The notes under the pieces are model-generated. The model made no database searches, was not told the origin of the DNA, and saw only the letters and a program-made list of their open reading frames with translations. From Brucella sp. 21LCYQ03 (GTDB lineage: Bacteria; Pseudomonadota; Alphaproteobacteria; Rhizobiales; Rhizobiaceae), in the NCBI RefSeq assembly GCF_023554105.1, contig NZ_JAMJWE010000007.1, positions 124,001 through 188,000 of the forward strand: a DNA stretch of 64,000 nt, written 5' to 3'. Positions within the stretch are counted from its first letter, which is position 1, and the number at the start of each line of letters is the position of its first letter. The translations under genes and the position numbers were made by a program. Positions 16,928-27,740 of this stretch are shown one piece after another.

Positions 16928-17335
16928 TCAGGCCGGAAGCACCGAGCCCTGCAATGTCATCAGCTGATGCAGGAAAATCTCTGCCTTCGTGCGATGTTCG
17001 TTGCTTGTAGCATCTTCAAGATGCTTACGTGCAATTTCAATACGCTTCTGAATGTCTGCCGGATCAACGTCATCAACATGCGTTGCCGATTCAGCCAGCA
17101 CAGTGCAGCCCTGTGGGGTAATGTCAGCAAAGCCGCCAAAGACCACGTAGGAATCGGACTTGCCGTCGCTCAGCTTAACCGAAACGACACCCGGCATGAT
17201 CGTCGTCATCAGCGGCGAGTGACCAGCAAGCGCCGTCAGGTAGCCTTCGCTGCCCGGAATGACAACTTCCGTCACTTCAGCCGAAAGCAGAAGGCGCTCT
17301 GGCGAAACGAGTTCGAATTGGAAAGCTTGAGCCAT
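16928..17335 (-). CDS. atpC: F1Fo ATP synthase epsilon subunit
   Basis: A 135-residue epsilon subunit. The N-terminal beta-sandwich starts AQAFQFELVSPERLLLSAEV and contains VVIPGSEGYLTALAGHSPLM; a C-terminal helical hairpin follows (about 90-130). It links the rotor stalk and regulates ATPase activity. Last gene of the F1 operon. The start at 17335 (MAQAF) matches family N-termini; the in-frame ATG or GTG-like start at 17344 adds three residues. It is separated from atpD by 121 bases containing a strong hairpin. Confidence 0.96.
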   Translation of the reverse strand: MAQAFQFELVSPERLLLSAEVTEVVIPGSEGYLTALAGHSPLMTTIMPGVVSVKLSDGKSDSYVVFGGFADITPQGCTVLAESATHVDDVDPADIQKRIEIARKHLEDATSNEHRTKAEIFLHQLMTLQGSVLPA

Positions 17336-17416
17336 GGTTCTCACTTAAATTTCTGGAGCCTGATCCCGAAAACAAAACAGCTTCGATAAAGATCATACTC
17401 AAACACATGAACAGGC

Positions 17417-17448
17417 ATTTTCGGCGGGCTTTAACACCCGCCGAAAAT
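17417..17448. other. Perfect hairpin between atpD and atpC
   Basis: A 12-base perfect inverted repeat (ATTTTCGGCGGG at 17417-17428 and its complement at 17437-17448) with an 8-base loop, starting 9 bases after the atpD stop. On the transcribed strand the T run is on the 5' side of the stem and only A residues follow, so it is not a classical terminator. An RNA processing or stability element is more likely. Confidence 0.6.
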
Positions 17449-17456
17449 TCAATTCA

Positions 17457-19073
<1,617 letters not shown>

Positions 19074-19087
19074 GATGAACCTTAACT

Positions 19088-19966
19088 CTAAAGCGCTTCC
19101 GCGCCCGAAATGATTTCAATGAGCTCTTTGGTGATCTGAGCCTGACGCTGACGGTTATACGTGATCGACAATTTGTTGATCATGTCACCGGCATTGCGCG
19201 TTGCATTGTCCATCGCGCTCATCTTCGCGCCCATTTCGCCCGCCACATTTTCCAGCAGAGCGCGGAAAATCTGGACCGAAATATTGCGCGGGATCAGTGT
19301 GCTCAGGATCTCCGCAGGATCAGGTTCGTACTCATAAATCGCATCGCTTGCAGTTCCTGCCTGCTCAGTAGCACCAGCCGAAGCCGGGATAATCTGCTGT
19401 GCAGTTGGGATCTGTGCAATCACCGACTTGAACTCGGAATAGAACAGTGTGCAGACATCAAATGCGCCCTGTTCAAACAGTTCGATGATCTTGTGGCCGA
19501 TCTGGTCGGCATGCACAAAAGCAAGCTGTTTGACTTCACGCAGATTGACATGGTCGATGATCAACGAAGCAAATTCGCGACGCAGAATATCTGCACCCTT
19601 TTTGCCGATCGTCAGAATCTTGACTGTCTTGCCTTCAGCGAGGAGCTTGCGGGCATGATCACGCGCATAACGCGCAATCTGCGAGTTGAAACCGCCGCAA
19701 AGGCCACGTTCTGCAGTAGCGACGACGAGCAGATGCACGTCGTCTTTACCTGTACCAGCCATCAAAGCCGGTGCATCTTCACCGCTCACGTTCTGCGCGA
19801 TGTTAGCGAGAACGGCACCCATGCGCTGCGAGTAAGGCCGTGCGGCCTCCGCAGCTTCCTGGGCACGGCGCAGCTTCGCCGCAGCGACCATCTGCATCGC
19901 CTTGGTGATTTTCTGCGTCGCCTTGACCGAGGCGATACGGTTTCTCAGATCCTTTAGTGAAGGCAT
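19088..19966 (-). CDS. atpG: F1Fo ATP synthase gamma subunit
   Basis: Central rotor shaft subunit, 292 residues. N-terminal helix [20 protein letters not shown], conserved [14 protein letters not shown], and C-terminal helix ending with [19 protein letters not shown] and the usual [15 protein letters not shown]. It starts 21 bases after the atpA stop and precedes atpD, in the normal alphaproteobacterial order. The Fo genes are elsewhere, as usual in this group. Confidence 0.97.
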   Translation of the reverse strand: MPSLKDLRNRIASVKATQKITKAMQMVAAAKLRRAQEAAEAARPYSQRMGAVLANIAQNVSGEDAPALMAGTGKDDVHLLVVATAERGLCGGFNSQIARYARDHARKLLAEGKTVKILTIGKKGADILRREFASLIIDHVNLREVKQLAFVHADQIGHKIIELFEQGAFDVCTLFYSEFKSVIAQIPTAQQIIPASAGATEQAGTASDAIYEYEPDPAEILSTLIPRNISVQIFRALLENVAGEMGAKMSAMDNATRNAGDMINKLSITYNRQRQAQITKELIEIISGAEAL

Positions 19967-19987
19967 CCGTTCATCCCGTCACAAAGT

Positions 19988-21517
19988 TCAAGCGAAAGAC
20001 TTGGCGAACGCGTCGACCGCTGCCTTGAGCTTTGCTTTGATGTTGTCGGTGAGTGCCTTTTCGTCGCGGATCGCGTCGAGAACATCTTTGTGCTCTGTGC
20101 GCAGCGAGGAAAGAAGACCTGCTTCGAACTTGCCAACCTGGTTGACGGCGATCTTATCAAGATAACCATTCACGCCAGCGAAGATCACGGCAACCTGTTC
20201 TTCCGTCTTAAGCGGCGAGAACTGTGGCTGCTTGAGAAGTTCGGTCAGACGTGCACCGCGGTTAAGCAAACGCTGTGTCGAAGCATCAAGATCCGAACCG
20301 AACTGAGCAAATGCTGCCATTTCACGATACTGGGCGAGTTCACCCTTAATCGAACCAGCAACCTGCTTCATGGCCTTGATCTGAGCGGACGAACCAACAC
20401 GCGAAACCGACAGACCGACGTTAACAGCCGGACGAATACCCTGATAGAACAGGTTGGTTTCGAGGAAGATCTGGCCGTCGGTGATCGAGATCACGTTGGT
20501 CGGAATGAACGCAGAAACGTCGTTACCCTGGGTTTCGATGACTGGCAGAGCCGTCAGCGAACCAGCGCCGTTTTCGTCGTTGAGCTTCGCAGCGCGCTCA
20601 AGAAGACGCGAGTGAAGGTAGAAAACGTCGCCTGGGTAAGCTTCACGGCCCGGAGGACGACGAAGCAGAAGCGACATCTGACGATAAGCAACAGCCTGCT
20701 TGGAAAGATCGTCATAGCCGATCAGAGCGTGCTGGCCATTGTCACGGAAATATTCGCCGATCGCGCAGCCTGCGAATGGTGCAAGGTACTGCATCGGAGC
20801 CGGATCGGAAGCGGTAGCCGCGATCACGACGGAATATTCAAGAGCGCCGCGTTCTTCGAGAACCTTAACGAACTGAGCAACAGTCGAACGCTTCTGGCCG
20901 ATAGCAACGTAAACGCAATAAAGCTTTTCGCTGTCTGGGCCGTTGTCGTGGATTGGCTTCTGGTTAAGGAAGGTATCGAGAATGATCGCGGTCTTACCGG
21001 TCTGACGGTCACCGATGACCAGCTCGCGCTGACCACGACCAACAGGGATCAGAGCGTCAACAGCCTTGAGGCCGGTCGACATTGGCTCATGAACCGACTT
21101 ACGCGGAATGATGCCCGGTGCCTTAACGTCGACGCGGCGACGTTCGGTAGCAACGATTGGACCCTTGCCGTCGATTGGATTGCCGAGAGCATCGACAACG
21201 CGGCCGAGCAGGCCTGGACCGACTGGAACGTCAACGATCGCGCCGGTACGCTTGACGACGTCGCCTTCCTTGATGTCACGGTCGGCGCCGAAAATAACCA
21301 CACCGACATTGTCGGTTTCGAGGTTAAGCGCCATGCCGCGAATACCACCAGGGAATTCGACCATTTCGCCAGCCTGAACATTGTCCAGACCGTAAACGCG
21401 GGCGATACCGTCGCCAACGGACAGAACCTGACCGACTTCGGAGACCTCAGCCTCCTTGCCGAAGTTCTTGATTTGCTCTTTCAGGATAGCGGAAATTTCC
21501 GCGGCGCGGATGACCAT
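19988..21517 (-). CDS. atpA: F1Fo ATP synthase alpha subunit
   Basis: Non-catalytic nucleotide-binding subunit of the F1 head, 509 residues, full length. N-terminal [20 protein letters not shown]-loop [19 protein letters not shown], and the conserved [20 protein letters not shown] and [19 protein letters not shown]. It shares the base at 21517 with the atpH stop region, so the two are translationally coupled. Confidence 0.98.
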   Translation of the reverse strand: MVIRAAEISAILKEQIKNFGKEAEVSEVGQVLSVGDGIARVYGLDNVQAGEMVEFPGGIRGMALNLETDNVGVVIFGADRDIKEGDVVKRTGAIVDVPVGPGLLGRVVDALGNPIDGKGPIVATERRRVDVKAPGIIPRKSVHEPMSTGLKAVDALIPVGRGQRELVIGDRQTGKTAIILDTFLNQKPIHDNGPDSEKLYCVYVAIGQKRSTVAQFVKVLEERGALEYSVVIAATASDPAPMQYLAPFAGCAIGEYFRDNGQHALIGYDDLSKQAVAYRQMSLLLRRPPGREAYPGDVFYLHSRLLERAAKLNDENGAGSLTALPVIETQGNDVSAFIPTNVISITDGQIFLETNLFYQGIRPAVNVGLSVSRVGSSAQIKAMKQVAGSIKGELAQYREMAAFAQFGSDLDASTQRLLNRGARLTELLKQPQFSPLKTEEQVAVIFAGVNGYLDKIAVNQVGKFEAGLLSSLRTEHKDVLDAIRDEKALTDNIKAKLKAAVDAFAKSFA

Positions 21518-22077
21518 CAGCCGACCTCTTTCAGTGCAAGCTTGAGAGAAGAAAGTTTTGTGCGAAGGGACGTGTCGATCTGACGCGAACCCATTTTGAC
21601 GACAAGCCCGCCGAGGATCGAAGGATCGACGGTGACATTGATCGTCACGTCCTTGCCGGCGACGCCCTTCAGCGTTGCCTTCAATTCGTTCTGCTGTGCA
21701 GCAGTTAATTCGTGCGCAGAGATAACATCGGCGGAAATTTCACCGCGATGTTCGGCTGCAATCGCACGGAAAGCGGCGATAATGCCAGGCAACGCGAAAA
21801 GGCGGCGATTAGACGCCACGACGCGCAGGAAATTGCCGACCAGACCTTTGATGCCAGCCTTATCAGCAATCGCGCCAATGGCGTGAAGCTGGTCTTCAGC
21901 ATTGAAGACCGGGCTGGAAATCAGACGCTTCAGGTCTTCGCTTCCGCTCAGAAGCGCCTCGAAACGGCCAAGATCTTTTTCCACAGCAGCAACGGATTTT
22001 GCATCGAGCGCAAGCTCAAACAACGATCCGGCGTAGCGCTGTGCGACACCTGAAATGAGCGAAGACGTTTCTGCCAC
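21517..22077 (-). CDS. atpH: F1Fo ATP synthase delta subunit
   Basis: Peripheral stalk (OSCP-like) subunit, 186 residues. Conserved features are [17 protein letters not shown] near the N-terminus and [20 protein letters not shown] near the C-terminus. The start is taken as GTG at 22077 (protein begins [10 protein letters not shown]), with CAGG seven bases upstream; the frame is open to an ATG at 22221, but the added 48 residues do not resemble the family. First gene of the F1 operon. Confidence 0.95.
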   Translation of the reverse strand: MAETSSLISGVAQRYAGSLFELALDAKSVAAVEKDLGRFEALLSGSEDLKRLISSPVFNAEDQLHAIGAIADKAGIKGLVGNFLRVVASNRRLFALPGIIAAFRAIAAEHRGEISADVISAHELTAAQQNELKATLKGVAGKDVTINVTVDPSILGGLVVKMGSRQIDTSLRTKLSSLKLALKEVG

Positions 22078-22212
22078 GAACAACCTGCTCTCTACGTTGA
22101 AACCATCTTTTTGGGAGTTCAGCAGGACCAAATGGCCCAAGCAGATGATTTTATTGAATGTTTCCGGGGAACCCCTGACGCGCGAGCGCGACAACACCGA
22201 AATGTGATTGCC

Positions 22213-22240
22213 GTCTAGCATAGACGAACCGGACTCGCAA
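22213..22240 (-). promoter_or_regulatory. Possible promoter of the atp operon
   Basis: TTGCGA (22240-22235) and CTAGAC (22218-22213) are separated by 16 bases on the minus strand, about 135 bases upstream of the atpH GTG. They loosely fit -35/-10 spacing. Weak evidence. Confidence 0.25.
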
Positions 22241-22348
22241 CACGCGAATCCCGCACTTTTGTGTAAGTTTTGCCGCTATTTTAGGTTAGAAAACTACTAA
22301 CGAAGCTCACTAATCAAGCATGATGCTTTTTAGCAGAGCAATCCAACT

Positions 22349-22738
22349 TCAGCTGATAAAGCCAAAAGCGTAAAGCAGAGCTCCGGCAGCAAGTGCAAAT
22401 TCGATCAAAGCCGCGATGATATTGTAAAAAGTTGCGCCCTTATCCGACATCATCGAAATGAAGCGTCCGAACAGCGCAAATCCCCAAACGGCCCCAAGCA
22501 CAACCCACAAAAATGGCTGTGCAAAAATCAAACAACCAAGCCCTACACCCAGATATGGACCAGCCAGAACTGCGCGAATGGAGCTATAAGCTTCCGGGCG
22601 TGCATTGATCGGCTGAAGACGCAGCAGCTTCATTGTCATGCCGGGCGCAAACAACATGACGACACCGGCCAGCGCTGTTACCACCGCCGCACTCCATGCA
22701 AGCCACTCGCCCGTTGTCGCAGGAAGATAGAATTCCAT
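22349..22738 (-). CDS. Small four-helix membrane protein, unknown
   Basis: A 129-residue integral membrane protein with about four hydrophobic segments: WLAWSAAVVTALAGVVMLFA, AVLAGPYLGVGLGCLIFAQP, FLWVVLGAVWGFALFGRFIS and IIAALIEFALAAGALLYAFG. The layout resembles DUF4345-type small membrane proteins, but I do not firmly recognise the family. It is a single gene between priA and the atp operon, both on the same strand but separated by about 200-270 bases each. No function is proposed. Confidence 0.75.
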   Translation of the reverse strand: MEFYLPATTGEWLAWSAAVVTALAGVVMLFAPGMTMKLLRLQPINARPEAYSSIRAVLAGPYLGVGLGCLIFAQPFLWVVLGAVWGFALFGRFISMMSDKGATFYNIIAALIEFALAAGALLYAFGFIS

Positions 22739-22822
22739 TGTATTTTATCCTCTTATCAATCTTGCACTCTGTAGCTGAAATCAGGGCTTGTTGTCATGCC
22801 CGCTTTCTAAGGTGCTTAGACA

Positions 22823-22953
22823 GCGCAGATTTTGGTTTTGCTAAGCCGAAAACGGTGGATTAGGAGAACCGGCGCGCAGCGTACTTGAAGTACGTGAGCA
22901 CCGGAAGCGCACGAAGACGCCGTTTGCAGGCCAGCATAATCAAAATATCAGCG
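22823..22953. repeat. Long imperfect palindromic repeat downstream of priA
   Basis: About 130 bases forming one long imperfect palindrome centred at 22887, with the perfect core CGTACTT-G-AAGTACG and arms that remain alignable to the ends (left arm GCGCAGATTTTGG, right arm ending CAAAATATCAGCG). It resembles the palindromic repeats common in Brucella and Ochrobactrum intergenic regions (Bru-RS-like, from memory). It ends three bases from the priA stop codon. Confidence 0.65.
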
Positions 22954-22955
22954 GT

Positions 22956-25166
22956 CTAAAGGAAGCTTTGCGGATCGATGTCGATATTCACCCGGATCGA
23001 ACCGCGTTCTTTTGGAGATGCAGCCAGCAAAGCACGGATAAACCCTTGAATATCAGCGCGTTTTGTTCCGTGTACGAGAATGCGAAAACGATGACGCCCA
23101 CGTACAATTGCAAGTGGTGCCTCTGCTGGTCCAAGCACAGAAATCTCAGGCGAAGCGGGTGCGGCACGGCGCAACGCACGCGCGTGGTTCTCCGCATCAG
23201 GCCGGTTATCCGCTGAGATAATCAGTGCAGCAAGGCGACCGAAAGGTGGAAGAACACTGCGCTCACGCTCTTCGATTTCGCGTGCATAAAAGGCTTCCGA
23301 ATCGCCACTAATAATAGCCTTCATCACTGGATGATCTGGCTGATAAGTTTGTAAAAGACCGAGACTTTTGCGGCCCGTACGCCCTGCACGGCCTGTCACC
23401 TGATTGAGCAACTGGAATGTGCGTTCGGCCGCTCGCGGATCGCCATTGGCAAGGCCAAGGTCGGCATCCACCACGCCAACGAGCGTCATATTGGGGAAGT
23501 TATGCCCCTTGGCGACAAGCTGTGTACCGATAACGATATCCGCCTCACCCTTGGCAATGGCATCAAGCTCAAGCCGCAGACGCTTCACACCACCCGCCAT
23601 ATCCGACGACAGCACGATGATTCGCGCATCCGGGAAGGTTGCAGCAACTTCTTCCGCAATGCGCTCCACGCCCGGACCGCAGGCGACCAGATGATCAAGC
23701 GTACCGCATTCCGGGCAGGCTTCCGGCACTGGCTCGTGATAGCCGCATTGATGGCACATCAACTGCTTGCGAAAGCGATGCTCGACCAGCCAGCTTGAAC
23801 ATTGCGGACACTGAAAGCGATGGCCACAGACGCGACAGAGCGTAAGCGGTGCATAGCCACGCCGGTTGAGAAACAGCAGTGCCTGTTCACCGCGTTCAAC
23901 TGTTTTACCCACAGCTTCTGTAAGCGCTGGCGACAAAAATCGTCCCGGCGGCGGCGGGGAACGCCGCATATCGATGGTTTTCAGCGTTGGAAGTGCCGCT
24001 TCCGCGTAACGACCATAGAGCTTGATTCGCTTATAGCGCCCCTGGTCAGCATTGACCTGGCTTTCGATAGATGGCGTCGCTGACGCCAGTATCACAGGGA
24101 AGCCACCAATGTGGCCGCGCACGACGGCCATATCCCGCGCATTGTAATAGACGCGATCTTCCTGCTTGTAAGCCGGATCATGTTCTTCATCGACGACGAT
24201 CAGACCAAGTTCTTTGAACGGCAAAAACAGTGCCGAACGCGCACCAGCAACAACCCGAACGGTGCCTTCTGTCACTTGTCGCCAAACACGCTCGCGGGTT
24301 CGCGGTGCAAGATCGGAATGCCATTCGGCTGGCTTTGAACCAAAACGATCATGAAAGCGGTCGAGAAACTGCTGCGTCAGCGCAATTTCAGGCAGGAGAA
24401 TCAGCACCTGCTTGCCCTGATCAAGCGCCTTGGCCACCGCTTCAAAATAAACTTCGGTTTTGCCCGATCCGGTCACACCATCGAGCAGCGATACAGAAAA
24501 TGCATCCGCTGCAACTGATTCGGCCAGCATTTCAGCCGCTGCCTGCTGATCATCTGAGAGTGTTGCGCGCGCATAACTTGTGTCAGGCGTTGCCACCACT
24601 GCAGGCGGAGGCAGCATGACTTCCTCAAAAACGCCCTGCGTTTTAAGACCTTCCACAACGGTCTGGGAAACACCGGCTGCATGTGCAAGGCCTGAACGCG
24701 TCCAAGCAAGCCCATCGCGCGCCAGTTCCATCACACGAACACGCGCACCGGTCATGCGTTCCGGCTCGTTACCATTGTATCGAAGCCCGGGCACTTTTGG
24801 CTCAGGATCAAAAGCCGCAGGCGCACGCAACACCATACGTGCCACCATTCCGGGCGGCGAAAGCGTGTAATCTGCGGCCCAGCGCATGAAGCGCAGCATT
24901 TCAGCGTCCACAGGTGGGCAATCGAAAACTTCTGTGATCGCGCGCAGTTTTTTGGAATCCACCGCATCGGTGGCGCCATCGCATACAATGCCCGCAACCT
25001 CACGAGGCCCCAATGGCACGCGCACAATCGAACCGGGCTGGACATGCATTCCAGCCGGCACCATATAAGAATAGGGACGCTCTGCGGGCATAGGTACGAG
25101 CACCGGCACCACGCTTTGGGTGGGCTCCGCAAAGAGGCTCAAAATATCGTGCGAATCTTTCGACAT
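22956..25166 (-). CDS. priA: Primosomal protein N' (replication restart helicase PriA)
   Basis: A 736-residue superfamily 2 DNA helicase that reloads the replisome at stalled forks. The N-terminal 3'BD region (PYSYMVPAGMHVQPGSIVRV) is followed by Walker A GVTGSGKTEVY at about 230-240, the DEEH box at about 326-329 (LIVVDEEHDPAYKQED), eight Cys in paired CxxC motifs for zinc binding (CRVCGHRFQCPQC; CHQCG; CPECG) at about 440-490, and helicase motif VTGRAGRTGR. All key residues are present. Single gene; transcription ends against a palindromic repeat. Confidence 0.97.
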   Translation of the reverse strand: MSKDSHDILSLFAEPTQSVVPVLVPMPAERPYSYMVPAGMHVQPGSIVRVPLGPREVAGIVCDGATDAVDSKKLRAITEVFDCPPVDAEMLRFMRWAADYTLSPPGMVARMVLRAPAAFDPEPKVPGLRYNGNEPERMTGARVRVMELARDGLAWTRSGLAHAAGVSQTVVEGLKTQGVFEEVMLPPPAVVATPDTSYARATLSDDQQAAAEMLAESVAADAFSVSLLDGVTGSGKTEVYFEAVAKALDQGKQVLILLPEIALTQQFLDRFHDRFGSKPAEWHSDLAPRTRERVWRQVTEGTVRVVAGARSALFLPFKELGLIVVDEEHDPAYKQEDRVYYNARDMAVVRGHIGGFPVILASATPSIESQVNADQGRYKRIKLYGRYAEAALPTLKTIDMRRSPPPPGRFLSPALTEAVGKTVERGEQALLFLNRRGYAPLTLCRVCGHRFQCPQCSSWLVEHRFRKQLMCHQCGYHEPVPEACPECGTLDHLVACGPGVERIAEEVAATFPDARIIVLSSDMAGGVKRLRLELDAIAKGEADIVIGTQLVAKGHNFPNMTLVGVVDADLGLANGDPRAAERTFQLLNQVTGRAGRTGRKSLGLLQTYQPDHPVMKAIISGDSEAFYAREIEERERSVLPPFGRLAALIISADNRPDAENHARALRRAAPASPEISVLGPAEAPLAIVRGRHRFRILVHGTKRADIQGFIRALLAASPKERGSIRVNIDIDPQSFL

Positions 25167-25270
25167 GATAGCGTGACCTTGGCGCGGCTTTGCGCTAAAG
25201 AAAAGCCACCTTGCCGGATTTAAATCAATTTAAATCCCCTAACCCGCGCTCATTATGGAGGAACGCTGTT

Positions 25271-25924
25271 ATGAAGTTTTTCGTCGACACTGCGGACGTC
25301 AAGGAAATCCGCGAACTCAACGATCTCGGTCTGGTTGATGGCGTGACCACCAATCCATCGCTGATCCTCAAGTCTGGCCGCGATATTCTTGAAGTAACCA
25401 AAGAAATCTGCTCCTTCGTCAAGGGTCCGGTTTCGGCTGAAGTTGCTGGAACAGAATACGAGCAGATCATGAAGGAAGCGGCTGTTATCGCCAAGATCGC
25501 AGACAATATCTGCATCAAGCTTCCACTGACGCTCGATGGCCTCAAGGCTTGTAAGGCACTGACATCCGATGGTCACAAGACCAACGTGACGCTCTGCTTC
25601 TCAGCCAATCAGGCTCTGCTCGCTGCTAAGGCTGGTGCTACGTTCGTTTCGCCATTCATCGGCCGTATCGATGATATGGGCATCAACGGCATGGAACTGA
25701 TTGCTGAAATCCGTACCATCTTCGACAACTACGATTTCCGCACTGAAATCCTCGCTGCTTCGGTTCGCACTGTAAACCACGTCAAGGAAGCTGCTCTCAT
25801 CGGCGCCGACGTTGTTACTGCACCACCAGCGACACTCAAGGCACTCGTCAAGCATCCGCTGACCGACAAGGGCCTCGAAACATTCCTCGCCGATTGGGCG
25901 AAGACTGGCCAGAAAATCGCTTAA
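25271..25924 (+). CDS. tal: Transaldolase (TalC/FSA-type, class I aldolase fold)
   Basis: A 217-residue small transaldolase of the MipB/TalC subfamily: [29 protein letters not shown], and the Schiff-base Lys in CIKLPLT (about residue 83). It transfers dihydroxyacetone units in the non-oxidative pentose phosphate pathway; fructose-6-phosphate aldolase activity cannot be ruled out by eye. The start at 25271 has GGAGG nine bases upstream; an ATG at 25211 would add 20 residues without family similarity. Divergent from priA, closed by a strong bidirectional terminator. Confidence 0.95.
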   Translation: MKFFVDTADVKEIRELNDLGLVDGVTTNPSLILKSGRDILEVTKEICSFVKGPVSAEVAGTEYEQIMKEAAVIAKIADNICIKLPLTLDGLKACKALTSDGHKTNVTLCFSANQALLAAKAGATFVSPFIGRIDDMGINGMELIAEIRTIFDNYDFRTEILAASVRTVNHVKEAALIGADVVTAPPATLKALVKHPLTDKGLETFLADWAKTGQKIA

Positions 25925-25959
25925 AGCAAATCGCTTAATCAGTTAGCTGATTAAAATAC

Positions 25960-25988
25960 AAAACGGCGGATCAGTGATCCGCCGTTTT
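25960..25988. terminator. Bidirectional terminator between tal and an ATPase gene
   Basis: AAAACGGCGGATCA at 25960-25973 and its exact complement at 25975-25988, ending in TTTTTGTTT on the plus strand and TTTTGTATTTTAA on the minus strand. The two genes converge here. Confidence 0.9.
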
Positions 25989-25991
25989 TGT

Positions 25992-27086
25992 TTATCCAAG
26001 TTCCGTTTCGCCATCATGCTTGGCAACATGGATCGGCCTGCTACCGCAATATTCGGTAATCGCCCCCGCAAGCCGCGTCGAATGCGTCACCACCCATATC
26101 TGGCTGCGTTCGGAGGCTCGCACGATCATCTTCGCAAGCGATGGAATCATATCGGGATGGAGACTTGCTTCCGGCTCATTCAGAGCAATCAAAGGCGGCA
26201 AGCGGTAAGACAAAAGCGCACCAGCCAAAGCCAGCAAACGTATCTGCCCATCGGACAACTCACCCGGACGAAACACACGATGCGGAAAAACCGGGAAACT
26301 GAGACCAAATGTTGCCGTCTCTTGCGGATAGGGGATGACGAGCTTAGCGCCTTCAAGCGCATCTGCAATCAGCTCATCAAGATCAACCGTATCCTGACGG
26401 ATATGCGCAAGCGTCGCAAAGACTGAAGCGAGATTACTGCCGTCCTCATCCAACATTGAAGCGGTAGCTGCGATTGATGGCTGACGCACAGGTGCATCGC
26501 GGTCACTTCTGAAACCATGATAAAAACGCCAGCCACGCATTTGCGCTGCGAGATCACCGATCTCTGGATAATGTCCCGACTGCCCAAGCACCGACAATGC
26601 ACTCTCGGACGTCAGAAGACGGCTTGGATGCTCGGTTCGCCGCCCCTCCCCGTCACGCGCAAAAACCGCAGGCCCTTTGCGATCCATCAGATCAACCGGG
26701 CGTCGCCCGGTATCAAGATTAAGCTGCTCTTCCTTGATCTGTGGCTCAAACGGAAATGCACCAGATACCGGCGGCGGAAGGCCTGCCTCAACACGGTAAG
26801 ACAGGCGCGAAGCTAAGCGCTCGTCTTCAAACTCCGCTTCCAGAATGATTCGGGCTGGCTCCTGCTTGCGCCTAATACCGCCCCACATGGCGGATTGCAT
26901 TCCACCTTCGCGGACAATCTCGGTTGAAAATGTACCTTGGGCGGCAGCCTTCACCAATTGCAGGGCACGATAGAGGTTGGATTTCCCGGCACCATTTTCA
27001 CCAACAAAGACCGTGACCTGTCCGAGATCAAACCGAACGGATCGAAGCGAACGATAGCCTTTTGCTGAAAATGAAACGAGCCGCAT
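25992..27086 (-). CDS. AAA-family ATPase (COG4637-like, RecF/ABC-type head)
   Basis: A 364-residue protein with an ABC/RecF-type ATPase fold in one chain. N-terminal MRLVSFSAKGYRSL and Walker A VGENGAGKSNLYRALQLV (about 27-44) are followed by a middle insertion, the signature-like ELSDGQIRLLALAGALLS, a Walker B-like LIALNEPEASLHPD with Asn where Asp is usual, and the switch VVTHSTRL. The NEPE form is, from memory, typical of this family. Role unknown; related proteins act in DNA repair or defence, but no partner such as a nuclease lies next to it. Start at 27086 has AGAGGA upstream; ATG at 27119 is less likely. Confidence 0.85.
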   Translation of the reverse strand: MRLVSFSAKGYRSLRSVRFDLGQVTVFVGENGAGKSNLYRALQLVKAAAQGTFSTEIVREGGMQSAMWGGIRRKQEPARIILEAEFEDERLASRLSYRVEAGLPPPVSGAFPFEPQIKEEQLNLDTGRRPVDLMDRKGPAVFARDGEGRRTEHPSRLLTSESALSVLGQSGHYPEIGDLAAQMRGWRFYHGFRSDRDAPVRQPSIAATASMLDEDGSNLASVFATLAHIRQDTVDLDELIADALEGAKLVIPYPQETATFGLSFPVFPHRVFRPGELSDGQIRLLALAGALLSYRLPPLIALNEPEASLHPDMIPSLAKMIVRASERSQIWVVTHSTRLAGAITEYCGSRPIHVAKHDGETELG

Positions 27087-27107
27087 AATTTCCTCTGTCA
27101 GATAAGC

Positions 27108-27136
27108 AAAAGGCGGCACAAGATGCGCCGCCTTTT
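27108..27136 (-). terminator. Terminator of leuS-lptE
   Basis: AAAAGGCGGC at 27108-27117 and its complement at 27127-27136 with a 9-base loop, 22 bases after the lptE stop; on the minus strand the stem ends in TTTTGC. Confidence 0.8.
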
Positions 27137-27158
27137 ACAATTCAACAAACTCATTCGC

Positions 27159-27740
27159 TCAGAGCTTCGACATCTGCATAGCGATGGCGAGATAGATCTG
27201 CTCGGCCAGTTCTTCGGCAGCACGCTTGGTCGCATCACGCTCAGCACGCAAGTTAGCAAATTCCTGACGCGGGCGGTCAAACGACGCCCCAACAGTACGC
27301 GTGCCAGCTTTCAGCGGCTTGCCGTCCTTGTCAAACAGCACGAAGTTCGACGTTGCATTGACAGTACCAGCCGACGGACGACCCGTGCGGTCGGTCTGAT
27401 CGCCAATATCAACACTGACGAAGGACGTGACAGACTTGCTCAGACCAAGACGGAGCTTGTAGTTTGGATTTGCAGGCTCGCCAGCGCCGCCCGAAAGCAG
27501 GAAGATCAGCCGATTACGAACCTGAACGCCATAGATACTACCTTCAGGATCAACCGAGATCGATGCCAGCTTCGAGCGCATATCCGGCGTAACGGTGCCG
27601 CCTATGGTGCCGCCAGCACTGCCGCCGCCCGAATAGAGCGGCTGCACGGTGCAACCTGCAAGAAGAACCGCAGCTCCAAGTGCCACAACGGCAACGCGGA
27701 AGTTTTTGAAAGCGGTCATGAAGCGATCAGGCAACGACAT
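27159..27740 (-). CDS. lptE: LPS-assembly lipoprotein LptE family
   Basis: A 193-residue predicted outer-membrane lipoprotein: hydrophobic signal ([15 protein letters not shown]) with lipobox LLAGC, the Cys being about residue 31. In bacteria LptE plugs the LptD barrel and helps deliver lipopolysaccharide to the cell surface. Identification rests on the lipobox, size, [17 protein letters not shown]-like sequence and the conserved position directly after leuS. The start at 27740 overlaps the leuS end by 14 bases and has AAGGA six bases upstream; an ATG at 27719 lacks a ribosome site. Confidence 0.85.
   Translation of the reverse strand: MSLPDRFMTAFKNFRVAVVALGAAVLLAGCTVQPLYSGGGSAGGTIGGTVTPDMRSKLASISVDPEGSIYGVQVRNRLIFLLSGGAGEPANPNYKLRLGLSKSVTSFVSVDIGDQTDRTGRPSAGTVNATSNFVLFDKDGKPLKAGTRTVGASFDRPRQEFANLRAERDATKRAAEELAEQIYLAIAMQMSKL

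Noticed and set aside
25992-27086. Part of an anti-phage defence system (ATPase plus nuclease)
   Set aside because: The ATPase has no nuclease, toxin or methylase neighbour; tal, lptE and leuS are housekeeping genes.
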